DNA of 64,000 nucleotides from Nostoc paludosum FACHB-159 (GCF_014698835.1 NZ_JACJTU010000040.1:1-64000), one strand, 5' to 3'; positions 1-9,416 are shown, numbered from the stretch's first letter. Numbers and translations: made by a program. The notes: a model not told the origin generated them from the sequence alone.

Positions 1-91
1 TTGTGTTAGCTTTACTATGTGCTTTTTTGGCATACTCTTCTGATCTGCGATCGCTCGACTCTCTGTTTCCATTCTAACCCAGCAAAATTAA

Positions 92-304
92 TGCGATAGA
101 CCACTAGGTGCTGCCATTGGTGGCGTTGCAGGAGCAATTACTGGCACAGTCGCAGCCAATAAATTAGCTCAGTACGCAGAGGAATTTATTGAGGAACTTC
201 AGCCGACTATAAGCTTGGGATTAGGTGCCGATCGCAAACCAGTTGAATTACCCCGTCATTACAGTTGGGAAGAATTACAAGCACTATCAAAACCCCAAAG
301 TTGA
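92..304 (+). pseudogene. C-terminal remnant of a glycine-rich cyanobacterial protein
   Basis: An open frame of 70 codons follows directly after an in-frame TAA and has no plausible start codon. It reads as a Gly/Ala-rich helix (GAAIGGVAGAITG), an acidic stretch, and a tail with PRHYSWEELQAL before a TGA stop. The glycine-zipper-like N-terminal part and the well-formed soluble tail look like the end of a longer protein whose 5' part has been lost. The family is not identified. It could be a decayed gene or, less likely, a gene with an unusual start further upstream. Confidence 0.4.
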
Positions 305-384
305 GAAATGCAGCCTACATAAATTTAATTACGAATTACGAAAACCAGTTTCTATCTAAAGTAGAATCAACATTTCATAGTTAT

Positions 385-400
385 TTCACTGTTTTGTGAA
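385..400. promoter_or_regulatory. Candidate operator: short inverted repeat upstream of rppA
   Basis: TTCAC and GTGAA arms separated by six bases lie about 40 bp upstream of the rppA start, in the A+T-rich leader. Its position fits a regulator-binding site, possibly for autoregulation, but an arm of five bases can arise by chance. This is weak evidence. Confidence 0.2.
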
Positions 401-437
401 AGCGTAATTAAAAGAAGCTTTTAGCACTGGATTGGTT

Positions 438-1169
438 ATGCGGCTGATATTAGTTGAAGATGAAGAAGATTTAGGTGCAGCAATCAAACAAGTCTTAACT
501 TATGAAGCGTATGTAGTTGATTGGTTTTTAGATGGGACTCAAGCATGGCAATATCTAGAAACTGGCTGGACTGAGTACACCTTAGCGATTTTTGATTGGA
601 TGCTGCCTGGAGTTTCAGGAATAGAGTTATGTAAATGGTTGCGCGATCGCCATTTAACTCTACCTGTGTTAATGCTAACGGCTAAAGACCGAATGGAAGA
701 AAAGATTATTGGTTTAGATAGTGGTGCAGATGATTATTTAGTGAAACCTTTTGATATGGCAGAACTGCTGGCCAGATTGCGGGCATTACAACGCCGAGCC
801 TCCTACACAGGAACAACACTTACACCCCAACTCCAAGCTCGACGCTTACAAGTAGGTTGTCTAATGCTCAATTACAGCACCCATGAACTGACTCGTCAGT
901 ATTGTGACGGTGAAAAGCAAGTGTTCGCTTTAACTGTCAAAGAATTCCAATTGTTGGAATATTTTATGCGGCATCCTAACCAAATTCTCAGCCGCGACCA
1001 AATTATTAATCAGCTTTGGGAAATTGGTGCAGAACCAGTTAGTAATGTAGTAGCCGCACAAATTCGCTTATTAAGACGTAAATTAGGAGAAGAAGATAGC
1101 GAATCTTTAATTGAAACTATTTATGGTGTCGGCTATCGTCTCAAAATTCAGGCTGCTGATTTTTGCTAA
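438..1169 (+). CDS. rppA: OmpR/PhoB-family response regulator RppA
   Basis: Cytoplasmic DNA-binding response regulator of 243 aa. The N-terminal receiver domain (about residues 1-118) has the acidic pair E7/D8, the phosphoacceptor D53 in IFDWMLPG, and the conserved lysine in LVKPFD. The C-terminal winged helix (about 145-240) carries LTVKEFQLLEYF and the terminal IYGVGYRL hairpin typical of OmpR regulators. I chose ATG 438 because the longer reading needs a TTG two codons earlier. The adjacent histidine kinase, 34 bp downstream, has the N-terminus typical of RppB, the cyanobacterial pair also described as NrsR/NrsS. That pair is linked to redox or nickel responses in Synechocystis; the stimulus here is unknown. 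Orthology is inferred from sequence resemblance and gene order only. Confidence 0.85.
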   Translation: MRLILVEDEEDLGAAIKQVLTYEAYVVDWFLDGTQAWQYLETGWTEYTLAIFDWMLPGVSGIELCKWLRDRHLTLPVLMLTAKDRMEEKIIGLDSGADDYLVKPFDMAELLARLRALQRRASYTGTTLTPQLQARRLQVGCLMLNYSTHELTRQYCDGEKQVFALTVKEFQLLEYFMRHPNQILSRDQIINQLWEIGAEPVSNVVAAQIRLLRRKLGEEDSESLIETIYGVGYRLKIQAADFC

Positions 1170-1203
1170 CTCGACAGCAATACTTTAAGCCGGTTTTAGC
1201 AAT

Positions 1204-2529
1204 ATGGAACGTAATCCTATTTTCCGCCAGACTCGGTTGCGGTTAGCTGCTTGGTATACCCTCGTCATGGGTAGTATTTTAGGCCTGTCTGGTTTAGGAG
1301 TTTATAGTGTGGTTGCTCATGCTTACAATGAAACCATAGACCAGGGATTACAATCAGTAGCAAATGCACTCCATAACAGTATTGAACCTGCTTGGCAACA
1401 ACCCGGACATTTACAGCAACTTGCTAAGGAACTTTCCTTAGAATTATGTATAACTTCAACAAACTGTTTGCCTAAAACTACTATCAAACAACCTTTAGTA
1501 GAGGTAGCTAATCCAGTCAATTATTATATACGTTTGTTGGATAAATCGGGAAAAATATTTGCAATTACAGGTATACAAGCTGATAATTTAAAAACTACTT
1601 TACCATCGCCAGGTTGGCAAGTTATCACAGATTATTCTGGCACTCGATACCGTCAAATTACTTTACCTTTATATACTCAAAGTCAGGTTTCGGGTTATCT
1701 CCAAGTAGCGCGAAGCCTGAATGATTTAGAACAGCATATTACTTTTTTAAAATTAACTTTGGTGTTAGGATTGCCGATTTCCATGATTTTCGTTGCTTTG
1801 TCTAGTTGGTGGTTAGCAGGAAGGGCAATGCAACCTGTATATCTTTCCTACCAACAGATGCAACAATTTACTGCTGATGCTGCCCATGAATTTCGCACAC
1901 CCCTAGCAGCAATGTATTCTACGATTGAGGCTGCTATTAAGTTACAGCAAGAACCAAAATCAAGTAGTGGAATTTTAGAGGTTCTCAAACGCCAAAATCG
2001 TCGTTTATCGCAATTAGTAGGAGATTTGTTACTGTTAACAAGGATAGACCAAAAACAACTAACAGGAGAATATCAACCTTGCTGTTTGAATGATTTGATT
2101 AGCGATTTAATGGAGGAATTAGCATTCTTGGCACTAGAACATCAGGTAAATCTCTCTAAGCAGGTGCAAGTTTCAGAAAAATTGTATGTGATGGGAAATG
2201 AAGAACAGCTTTATCGATTAATTTCTAACTTAATTGTGAATGCAATTCAAGCAACACCTAGCGGGGGAAAAGTCACGGTTTTTTTGTCAGATAGTGAGTT
2301 TTACGCCATTATTAAAATTCAAGATACCGGAATTGGCATTGCTATTGAACATCAAAAGCGAATATTCGATCGCTTCTACCGAGTCGATCGCGATCGCTCC
2401 CGTACCTCTGGCGGTTCCGGACTGGGATTAGCCATAGCAAGAGCGATCGCCCAAGCACACAAAGGCAGCATTCACGTTCAAAGTCAGCCAGGACTGGGCA
2501 GTACATTTACAGTTCGACTTCCTCTTTAA
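1204..2529 (+). CDS. rppB: Membrane sensor histidine kinase RppB
   Basis: Sensor kinase of 441 aa, partner of the response regulator just upstream. It has a transmembrane segment at about residues 15-38, a periplasmic domain of roughly 140 residues containing two cysteines (81 and 88, within LCITSTNC), and a second transmembrane segment at about 181-204. The dimerization/phosphoacceptor box follows (AAHEFRTP, His228). The ATP-binding domain has N-box NLIVNAIQA, G1 DTGIGIA, F-box FDRFYR and G2 GGSGLGLAIA. The MERNP-FRQTRLRLAAWY start and paired cysteines resemble cyanobacterial RppB. The paired cysteines could be redox- or metal-responsive (inference). No HAMP domain is obvious. Probably co-transcribed with rppA. 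Confidence 0.85.
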   Translation: MERNPIFRQTRLRLAAWYTLVMGSILGLSGLGVYSVVAHAYNETIDQGLQSVANALHNSIEPAWQQPGHLQQLAKELSLELCITSTNCLPKTTIKQPLVEVANPVNYYIRLLDKSGKIFAITGIQADNLKTTLPSPGWQVITDYSGTRYRQITLPLYTQSQVSGYLQVARSLNDLEQHITFLKLTLVLGLPISMIFVALSSWWLAGRAMQPVYLSYQQMQQFTADAAHEFRTPLAAMYSTIEAAIKLQQEPKSSSGILEVLKRQNRRLSQLVGDLLLLTRIDQKQLTGEYQPCCLNDLISDLMEELAFLALEHQVNLSKQVQVSEKLYVMGNEEQLYRLISNLIVNAIQATPSGGKVTVFLSDSEFYAIIKIQDTGIGIAIEHQKRIFDRFYRVDRDRSRTSGGSGLGLAIARAIAQAHKGSIHVQSQPGLGSTFTVRLPL

Positions 2530-2613
2530 CTAAGTGGCAAGGTGGGGTGTTTCTCCCGCATTTCTTACAAGTTTGAAATGCAGAGGGGAAAGAACAAGGC
2601 ACATTGAACTCTC

Positions 2614-2641
2614 CCCTGCTCCCCTGCTCCCCTGCTCAGGG
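2614..2641 (+). repeat. Short tandem repeat CTCCCCTG x3
   Basis: Three head-to-tail copies of an octamer close to CTCCCCTG lie between rppB and the nucleotidyltransferase gene. The same C-rich or G-rich motif recurs elsewhere in the window (near 5240, 7 kb upstream of the channels, and around 47270), so it is a dispersed simple repeat of this genome. Confidence 0.6.
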
Positions 2642-2691
2642 TTTGTCTTTAAAATATAGAATGACAGCGATAGGAATTTAACAATCGCTCT

Positions 2692-3549
2692 ATGAATCAG
2701 GAATCGCCCCAATTCATCAATCATATTGTTTCAAATTTGCGTTCAATTGAGGGAATTAAAGCGATCGCACTGGGTGGTTCGCGGGCACGAGGAAACCACA
2801 CGAACAAGTCAGATGTGGATTTGGGCATTTATTATAATCCAGAAAACCCGCCTGATTTAGTTGCTCTGAATCGCCTTGCCTGTGAACTTGATGACAACCA
2901 TCGCGTAAATTTGATTACTCGAATTGGTGAATGGGGAAAGTGGATTAACGGCGGCGGTTGGCTAAAAGTGGAAGGTGTAGGTGTAGATTTTCTCTATCGC
3001 GATTTGGCAAAGGTGAATCGTGTCATTGATGATTGCCATATGGGACGCATTACTATTGATTATCAACCAGGACATCCTCATGGTTTTGTGTCCTCTATTT
3101 ATATGGGGGAAATTGCTATTTGCCAGATACTTTACGACCCTGATGGTGTTTTAGAAGCTTTAAAGGTAAAAACAAAACCTTATCCAGAGCAGCTAAAACA
3201 GGCAACTATTGATACTTTCGCCTGGGAAATAAGTTTCTCGCTGTTAGTGGCAAAAAAGGCAATCGCACGCAATGATGTTGTTTATGCAGCAGGTTGTTGT
3301 TTCCGCAGTGTGGCATGTATTAATCAGGTTTTATTCGCGCTTAATGAAGATTATTTATTGAATGAAAAAGGGGCGACGGCGATCGCTAATAGATTTGCTG
3401 TTTGCCCGCAAGACTATCAACAAAGGGTAGAGCAAGCGTTTGCACTTTTAAGCGCTGATGGAAAATCAATAACTGAGGCGATTGGGATTATTGAGGCGAT
3501 GGAAGACGATTTGAGCCAATGGTATGGAAATCGACGATTAGCAATGTAA
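2692..3549 (+). CDS. Nucleotidyltransferase-fold protein (DNA pol beta superfamily)
   Basis: Protein of 285 aa. The N-terminus has the polymerase-beta/minimal-nucleotidyltransferase signature: a GGSRARG turn at about residues 28-34, followed by SDVDLGIYY, which supplies the two metal-binding aspartates (about 41 and 43). A further aspartate lies in VGVDFLY near residue 101. The rest is mostly helical and may be a substrate-binding domain like those of aminoglycoside-type adenylyltransferases. An NMP-transfer activity on a small molecule or protein is plausible; the substrate cannot be read from sequence. No HEPN-type partner gene is adjacent, so a MNT/HEPN toxin pair is not supported. The gene stands alone, 160 bp after rppB. 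Confidence 0.75.
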   Translation: MNQESPQFINHIVSNLRSIEGIKAIALGGSRARGNHTNKSDVDLGIYYNPENPPDLVALNRLACELDDNHRVNLITRIGEWGKWINGGGWLKVEGVGVDFLYRDLAKVNRVIDDCHMGRITIDYQPGHPHGFVSSIYMGEIAICQILYDPDGVLEALKVKTKPYPEQLKQATIDTFAWEISFSLLVAKKAIARNDVVYAAGCCFRSVACINQVLFALNEDYLLNEKGATAIANRFAVCPQDYQQRVEQAFALLSADGKSITEAIGIIEAMEDDLSQWYGNRRLAM

Positions 3550-3656
3550 TTTACAATCTTCACAAAATCCTCAAATAGTTTCGATAAATTGAAGTTAGAG
3601 TCCAAGTGTTAATACTTAGGCTCAACCTGCGTCGTAAACATCCAGGGGGTTTTGTT

Positions 3657-3878
3657 ATGGATACTCTTGTTAAATATGATATTGAAGTTATCAAAGATGA
3701 AGCACGTGAACTCGTTAAAAAAGGAGTAATTCGTCGTAACGAGCCAATTTATACTTTGTGTAGATATATTCCTGGTCGTGAGTGGGTTTGCGTGGAACTT
3801 GAGCTAGAAAAAAATGAATTTTTACTTCGGGACAAGATTATAGATCTATTAGGTCGTGAAGATTGGAGCGAAGATTGA
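3657..3878 (+). CDS. DUF4327 family protein
   Basis: Small soluble protein of 73 aa belonging to the cyanobacterial DUF4327 family, recognised from the whole sequence: MDTLVKYDIEVIKDEAREL at the start, PIYTLCRYIPGREWVCVE in the middle, and an acidic LLRDKIIDLLGREDW end. ATG 3657 was chosen because an AGGGGG ribosome-binding site lies 8 bp upstream and family members start at this methionine; a GTG at 3606 would add 17 residues of unrelated sequence. The function is unknown. It is monocistronic, with a hairpin-plus-T-run about 340 bp downstream. Confidence 0.85.
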   Translation: MDTLVKYDIEVIKDEARELVKKGVIRRNEPIYTLCRYIPGREWVCVELELEKNEFLLRDKIIDLLGREDWSED

Positions 3879-4487
3879 ATTGCGATCGCCATAGCAGGGA
3901 ATAGGCAACAGGCTTGCGAAAGTCTATTAGTGTCTGGTATTAAAAAGATTATTCTTTCGTAAGCTAATCGTCATTCAAATTGCATCTTTGCGTCCCCCCG
4001 TCTTTCTAGCGAATTGAACTATGCAATTTAAAAGCGCATCAGCTTACCAACCGATATGAACTTCGGAGGATGTTTTGATGCAAAGAGATTTTAAGGATAA
4101 GTGATTAGGCGGACACGAGCTAAATTCAATCATGAAGATGAGAAAATCTTTCAGTATTTCAACTGATTTCATAAGTAGATAGTAAAGCTACAAATTGTAG
4201 GGTATTCAAACGTTATAAGTGGGTACATTTTTCCCACTTTTTTACCCTCACTTTAGTTAACTTATGAAAGTCACATTGATTAAAACACCACACATATTCA
4301 TTGGCATCCTCATGGTAGCTAATTACGTACTATTCGCTATGTTGCTCCAGTATTTTGATCGTATTAATTTGTTATTCGGTAGTTGATATTTTAGTTAGCT
4401 ATATAGTTAGCTATATAATTCACTAAAAGTTCCGGGACTCATCAAAAAAGTAGCGTCATAAGCATTATTGGCTCCCAATTCAAATAG
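3879..4487. other. Intergenic region with terminator and a possible 40-aa peptide
   Basis: About 600 bp without a convincing gene. It contains a rho-independent terminator candidate (4217-4243), a possible 40-codon hydrophobic frame on the plus strand at 4264-4386 with no good ribosome-binding site, and two tandem copies of TAGTTAGCTATA at about 4392-4416. At 4078 an eight-codon frame follows a GGAGG motif, but it is too short to call. Confidence 0.4.
4217..4243 (+). terminator. Rho-independent terminator candidate
   Basis: A 7-bp perfect stem, AAGTGGG/CCCACTT, with a 9-nt loop, followed directly by a run of T. It is oriented for plus-strand transcription and could end the DUF4327 transcript or a short untranslated RNA from 3.9-4.2 kb. 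Confidence 0.55.
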
Positions 4488-5060
4488 TTAAGCAACTCGA
4501 AGTTTCTGCAATGAACCAGTAGTTCCTAAAACTTCTGCTGATGATTCTCCTTTTTCTTTAAATTCGCTAATGATGGGATTGAATTCATTTCTGGCATTAC
4601 GGTCGAATAAAACAAATTTTTGCCTGTTTAGTTTGTCAAGATTCTCTTTTACTCCGGGTAGGTTTAGCGTTTGTATGTTTGTAGGAGCACCTATGACATT
4701 TACGCGAATGCGATAAACAGACTGATTTCTGTCATACCATTGGGTCGAACTAATATAAAGTGGTGCGACAGATTCAACATTTTTGAGTGCCAGTGCTTGA
4801 TGTAAAGGTCTAGATGAAAAACTGACTGGTTGCAGTACAGTCGAAGAGAGGGAGCTAACTAAAACAATATCTGCGTTAAGATTCAAAGTTAATTGCAATG
4901 CTCCCTCTAAAAAAGCATTTCTCAATCCCAACTGCATAAAAATAAGAAATGTAATGCAAAGTATTCCCACAGTTCCTGCAATTGTTTGATTGCGTTGGTA
5001 TCTCAATTGCAACCAAGCAATAAGTATTTTTCTCAGTTCATTTACCAAACATCGAATCAT
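4488..5060 (-). pseudogene. devC: Truncated DevC-like ABC exporter permease
   Basis: This frame of 190 aa matches only the first half of a DevC-type permease, which is normally close to 390 aa. The N-terminus is typical: IAWLQLRYQRNQTIAGTVGI, then a transmembrane helix with FLIFMQLGLRNAFLEGA, then an MacB-like extracytoplasmic portion that ends in QKLRVA and a stop. The FtsX core with the remaining three transmembrane helices is missing, and there is no ATPase (devA) gene after it. In heterocyst-forming cyanobacteria, DevBCA exports envelope glycolipids through a TolC partner; paralogous sets are common. This copy cannot form a working permease. Its start overlaps the stop of the devB relic by ATGA. 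Confidence 0.75.
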
Positions 5061-5233
5061 TCTTCAAGACCTATTGATACATCAACATTAAGATTCGTCA
5101 TTGCTGCTACAATACAGCTACTTTCTTGATTTAAAGCAATTCTCACTTCCATTAGACGAGCATCCATATTTGTTGAGGAACCGATATCGGATACATTTGC
5201 TTTCCCAATTTCTAAACCTAACTGTGAAACTAG
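5057..5233 (-). pseudogene. devB: C-terminal remnant of a DevB/HlyD-type adaptor
   Basis: An open frame on the minus strand, without a start, reads through NMDARLMEVRIALNQESS and AAMTNLNVDVSIG before stopping in an ATGA overlap with the devC relic. This is the conserved C-terminal beta-barrel end of DevB-type membrane-fusion proteins (compare the DARVVEVK...LTNLQV pattern of the family). Upstream the frame runs into the genome's C-rich dispersed repeat, so about 85 percent of the gene is gone. The preserved operon overlap shows that a devB-devC pair once stood here. Confidence 0.7.
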
Positions 5234-5336
5234 GCAAGCAGGGGAGCAGAGGGGAAAGAATTTGTATCAGGATTTTAGTGAAATGGTATAAGTGGCTGAT
5301 ATCGTGTCCATATATGTAGCGGTTGCCAATTACATA

Positions 5337-5370
5337 AGGTACAAGGTAGGGACGCCCCTACCTTGTACCT
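5337..5370. repeat. Perfect hairpin, 15-bp arms
   Basis: AGGTACAAGGTAGGG and its exact complement flank a 4-nt loop (ACGC), just downstream of the MscS gene that ends at 5418. No T-run follows on either strand. It belongs to the GTAGGG-type palindromes dispersed in cyanobacterial intergenic DNA; another is at 63431. Confidence 0.8.
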
Positions 5371-5417
5371 CACAAAAGCGAGAAATACTATGAGGTTATT
5401 TGATAACCTCTATTTCA

Positions 5418-7073
5418 TCATCCTAGTGTGTAAATATAAGCTTGTCTTAAACGCCGTACCATTTCTCGACGCACCTCATTTTGGACGCGGTTACCACGCC
5501 GCCAGTGTTCTAATTGAATATTATCAACGTAGAATCTTACAGAAAATTGCATACCAGAGCCTTGGATATCAGTTAGTTGAACTTGTGGTTCTTTCCAGGC
5601 AGTATTAGATTCTTTAAAACTGTCATGCAACCATTCAACAAATTTTAATGAATAATCATCTAATCTGGTTTCATCTACTCCAGGATTAGAAATTTTTTGA
5701 AAAATCTTATTCAGTTTGATTTTCAAAAGTTCAATTTTTTGTTCCCATTCGTCAGGTAAAATATTTTTGTCTTCAAATACTAAATCAGGGTCTTGAAGCC
5801 AAGTTTCATACCATTTACGAATCAAAATAATCAAAGTTGGTTTTCCAGCCTGTTGTTGTTCTTCTAGGCGCGATCGCACTCGTTTACCTTTACGTTCTGT
5901 AATTACCACCAGACCAGCAATGTTCAATATTTCCAGATAGGTTTTCTGGATACTTCTCAATTCCTCTGAATTCAAGCCTCCCTTTTCTAGCTGCTTAATT
6001 TCCAGGGCAAAATATTCAAATGCTTGTTCAAGCTTTTGCAGCTGTTCATTAACATCTTTCTCAACTAATAAACGCAGTCGTCCTGCTTCTTTTTTTGATA
6101 TTTTATCATCCTCTGCTTCTCTTAATGCCGCAAAATTGTCTAAATATTGCAGTTTCTCATCGATATCACCTAAAGTATCTGGATGCCCAATGATGATTTC
6201 TTGCAAAATTTTTGTTGCTACTATTGCATCAGCATCAACTCTGACTGAGACTTTAATTGTGTAAGCATAGTGGGTTGTAGGACGACTGAGATTGACGATA
6301 TTTTGACCGCCCAATGATGTGTTTGGTACATATACCTCGCAATGCTCGTTAATCAAATATAGTTTGGTCACCCGGATACCAATTTGTTTGATAATTGCAA
6401 TTGACCCATCTGGCATGGAGATAACATCTCCAAATTTAAAGGGTGTATCAACTAACAATACCAACCCGCTGAAAAAATCGCTTAAAATATCTTTGATTGC
6501 CAATCCCAAAACTACGGTAATGCTACCTATTGCTAAACCGATGCCACTTAAATCAACTCCAAGGGTGCTAAAAAACAGAGAGATTCCAATTATGTATGTG
6601 ATTACTGGAATACAGTTTTGCAGTAGTGGAATTAATACGTCATCCCAGACAGCTTCAGTTTTGCGGGCGTAGTCTTTTAAGTAGGAAATTGCTGCTTCTG
6701 TAAAGAATACAGTTACTAAGTAAGTCAAAGTAGCAATTAGCAAAGCTGTCAATCCTCGGTCAATCCAATCTATAATTCCTCCTGAACCTAATTGGAATAG
6801 GGAAATCTTGAGACTAGCAAATATAAAAATTGTGATGGATGGGGTTTGTGAAATCGCAAGAATGAGCAGGGCTGTATCTTTTTCTGTACGCCTAAAAAAG
6901 GCTCGCAGTACATAAAAGAGTAATACGTAGATGACAAAAAAAACAATTACAGATGCCGCAAATGTATATAAAAAAGCATTCATTTGTGCTGCTGTTGGCA
7001 TAGTGGGCGGTGCTGGTGGTATTGGGGTTTTTGATGTAGATTCTGCCGCTTGGGCAATGAGCGTATAAATCAT
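5418..7073 (-). CDS. MscS-family mechanosensitive ion channel
   Basis: Membrane protein of 551 aa. A Pro-rich N-terminal segment is followed by helices at about residues 35-60, 72-95 and 105-128. The MscS pore helix and beta domain come next (about 160-290), with LAIGSITVVLGLAIKDILSD as the glycine/alanine-rich TM3 and PFKFGDVI...VYVPN as the characteristic beta-barrel signature. The remaining 250 residues form a charged, largely helical cytoplasmic extension, longer than in Escherichia coli MscS (286 aa). It likely gates on membrane tension and releases solutes on hypo-osmotic shock; such channels may sit in the plasma or thylakoid membrane. A paralogue lies 129 bp upstream in the same direction. 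Confidence 0.88.
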   Translation of the reverse strand: MIYTLIAQAAESTSKTPIPPAPPTMPTAAQMNAFLYTFAASVIVFFVIYVLLFYVLRAFFRRTEKDTALLILAISQTPSITIFIFASLKISLFQLGSGGIIDWIDRGLTALLIATLTYLVTVFFTEAAISYLKDYARKTEAVWDDVLIPLLQNCIPVITYIIGISLFFSTLGVDLSGIGLAIGSITVVLGLAIKDILSDFFSGLVLLVDTPFKFGDVISMPDGSIAIIKQIGIRVTKLYLINEHCEVYVPNTSLGGQNIVNLSRPTTHYAYTIKVSVRVDADAIVATKILQEIIIGHPDTLGDIDEKLQYLDNFAALREAEDDKISKKEAGRLRLLVEKDVNEQLQKLEQAFEYFALEIKQLEKGGLNSEELRSIQKTYLEILNIAGLVVITERKGKRVRSRLEEQQQAGKPTLIILIRKWYETWLQDPDLVFEDKNILPDEWEQKIELLKIKLNKIFQKISNPGVDETRLDDYSLKFVEWLHDSFKESNTAWKEPQVQLTDIQGSGMQFSVRFYVDNIQLEHWRRGNRVQNEVRREMVRRLRQAYIYTLG

Positions 7074-7202
7074 TTGGTGTTTACCTCAAATCTTAAGTAG
7101 TTTGAAAGTTTGTTGCTGTTGAAGCATGATTTAGATTTTGGATTTTCCATCGCAGGAAAAATCCAAAATTCAAAATTAAATGACTCTATAATTGTTAGTA
7201 AA

Positions 7203-8822
7203 TTAATCTTCTGTATTTGCAACACCACTGGGAATAACAATTCCTTCACGCAATAGAGTATCCGTAAAAATCTTGCGAAGAATACGCTGGATTTGCAGAT
7301 GTTTTCCTGGCTTGACTTTCGTCAATGTCCGCAGCAACAAGTTAGACTCCCCAAGACTTTCGATGCCATCCACTTGTGTACCTTCGAGTACATCTGGATA
7401 ATCTGCTTTTAACTGCTGTCCTACCTCCTCAATTACTTTATAGACATGAGTTAAGTTGGAATCATAAGGAACGCCAACTTCTACTACTGCATAGATGTAC
7501 TGTTTGGAGTAATTAGTAATTGAGCCAATATTCCCATTCTGAATAATCTGCAATTGACCATTCGGATGTCTCACACGGGTGGTTCTCAGTTCAATTGCCT
7601 CGACAATACCTTCGACAACTTTTTCTTCGGCTTTTCCAGCTTCGATATAGTCACCCACTAAGTAGTAGTTTTCAAACAGAATAAAGAAGCCGCAAACGAT
7701 ATCGTTAATCAGCGTTTGTGCTCCTAAGCCGACAGCTATACCGACAATACCTGCACCTGCAAGTATGGGAGTAGGATCGATGTCCAGGGTATAAAGAATG
7801 GAAACGATCGCGCCGAAGTAAATGAAGTATTGTAAGAAACTACGAAGCAGAGGAACGAGGGTCAGGCGTCTACTTCTTTGAATGTCAGTTAGATTCTGGT
7901 TTTTAAACAGCACCTCTTCAATAAATAAGTAGACCACCTCAAACATTACACGACTAATAAAGATAATGGCGATGATTTTGATGATTCGCGGGCCAAAAGC
8001 CGCTATGTTGGCAATTAACTGCACTTGTTGAATTACCAATGTCGCCATGCAGACATAAATTACAAATTCTAGACACCGCTTTAAAAAGGGTATCAGGTGT
8101 CGCAGGCGATCGTAGAACCTCAAAAGATTATCAGGGCTAGAGTATCTGAGGCTCAAAGCATCTAGGCTATCAACTAACACTGCAACTGCTTTGAGTATCA
8201 GGAAACCGACGGCGATAATTAGATAAATCCGCAGTGCAATGTAGAGATATTGCGAAACTGCTGGTGGTAATTTCAAAAACTCGGCACACAAAATTGCAGC
8301 CCACAGCCAAATTCCACCACTGACTCTTTGATTGAGGGCGTTGAAGAAAGCATCAATACTTTCATCGTCAGCAGTACTTCTTTCTAAATTCTTGGCGCGA
8401 GTGGTAGCTACCTTCAGAGAATAATTGAGAAATTTCAGTGCGATCGCAGTTCCAATCAATACGCCAACACTTTTAGCTATACCAATTCCTAGCTCTATCC
8501 AAAATGCTAATGGAATACGACGAATCATGGCTAATGTGTATTCCTGGAGGTTTTCACCACGATAAACTAAATAACCATTCGCACCTACAATCAGAATAAA
8601 TAAGACTAAACAAGCAAGTAAGAGTAACCCTGTGATGTTGCGTCGTAGGGTTTTGATACTCTTATCATTGCTTCTAAATATAGAGGACTTAATAAACAGC
8701 TTAAATGTTTTACTTACAAGCCAGTTGATAAGTAAAAACACAAATATTATAAGGCTGACTTCAGCGACAATAATTAATATGTTCATCTTTGACCATATAA
8801 TTTGAATAATTTTAGACAACAT
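7203..8822 (-). CDS. MscS-family mechanosensitive ion channel (paralogue)
   Basis: Membrane protein of 539 aa. Several N-terminal helices (about 12-35, 50-78, 95-125, 170-225 and 245-290) precede the conserved MscS core at about 325-480: ILAGAGIVGIAVGLGAQTLINDIVCGFFILFENYYLVGDYIE spans TM3 and the start of the beta domain, shown here by its key elements GAG, GLGAQ and GD. Then TTRVRHPNGQLQIIQNG is typical of the YnaI/YbdG-like group. It differs strongly from its downstream neighbour, so the pair is not a recent duplication. The 594-bp A+T-rich region upstream must hold its promoter. Confidence 0.88.
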   Translation of the reverse strand: MLSKIIQIIWSKMNILIIVAEVSLIIFVFLLINWLVSKTFKLFIKSSIFRSNDKSIKTLRRNITGLLLLACLVLFILIVGANGYLVYRGENLQEYTLAMIRRIPLAFWIELGIGIAKSVGVLIGTAIALKFLNYSLKVATTRAKNLERSTADDESIDAFFNALNQRVSGGIWLWAAILCAEFLKLPPAVSQYLYIALRIYLIIAVGFLILKAVAVLVDSLDALSLRYSSPDNLLRFYDRLRHLIPFLKRCLEFVIYVCMATLVIQQVQLIANIAAFGPRIIKIIAIIFISRVMFEVVYLFIEEVLFKNQNLTDIQRSRRLTLVPLLRSFLQYFIYFGAIVSILYTLDIDPTPILAGAGIVGIAVGLGAQTLINDIVCGFFILFENYYLVGDYIEAGKAEEKVVEGIVEAIELRTTRVRHPNGQLQIIQNGNIGSITNYSKQYIYAVVEVGVPYDSNLTHVYKVIEEVGQQLKADYPDVLEGTQVDGIESLGESNLLLRTLTKVKPGKHLQIQRILRKIFTDTLLREGIVIPSGVANTED

Positions 8823-9416
8823 CCAAATGGATAGATGTTAATTATTTCATATCATTATATTTTGTCAATCTTTTAATATTTAATAGAAATTTATTCATTC
8901 GATTTATGTAAATAGGCTTTGCTGTTACTAAATATCTTTTAAATATTTTATGTATGCAATTATTAATTTAACTAAAATAATATGTTTTCTGCGACAACTA
9001 AAGCAGAACCTTCAATATTTTTGTACTAATTATTTTGCATTGAAAGTATTATTAAATTAAACCAGAAATTAAGTAAAGAGAAAATTGTTGCTTAATTTTC
9101 GTCAAGATATGGCTAGAACTACAAAAATTACCTACATTTTGTATTTTATAAGTGTATAAACAAAATAATTATTTAGTATAAAAACAATATTATTTCGTTT
9201 ATAGATTTCAGTCTTTGCTGTTAAAAGCAGCTTAATTGCTATATAATAACTTACTGAATACCATGTAAAAATATAATTGTCAACACTTGATTTGTAGGTT
9301 TTTGAACAAATATACTACTGTTAACTCTAAAACATAGCCGAACATTAACTACATTTTGGGTTGTCGGAGTTGCCTAGATCTTAATCAAGGTAAAAAGCTG
9401 CCTACGCATCTAGAAA
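8823..9416. other. A+T-rich divergent intergenic region
   Basis: About 590 bp between the divergent MscS and HTH/AAA genes. It is very A+T-rich with many short TATAAT-like and TTAATT-like words, so individual promoters cannot be assigned by eye. No RNA gene, hairpin or HIP1 site was recognised. Confidence 0.4.

Noticed and set aside
2692..3549. MNT/HEPN toxin-antitoxin pair
   Set aside because: The nucleotidyltransferase motif is present but the protein is much longer than MNT antitoxins and no HEPN gene is adjacent.
4264..4386. A 40-codon hydrophobic frame
   Set aside because: No ribosome-binding site and no recognised family; A+T-rich DNA produces such frames easily. Mentioned only within the intergenic entry.
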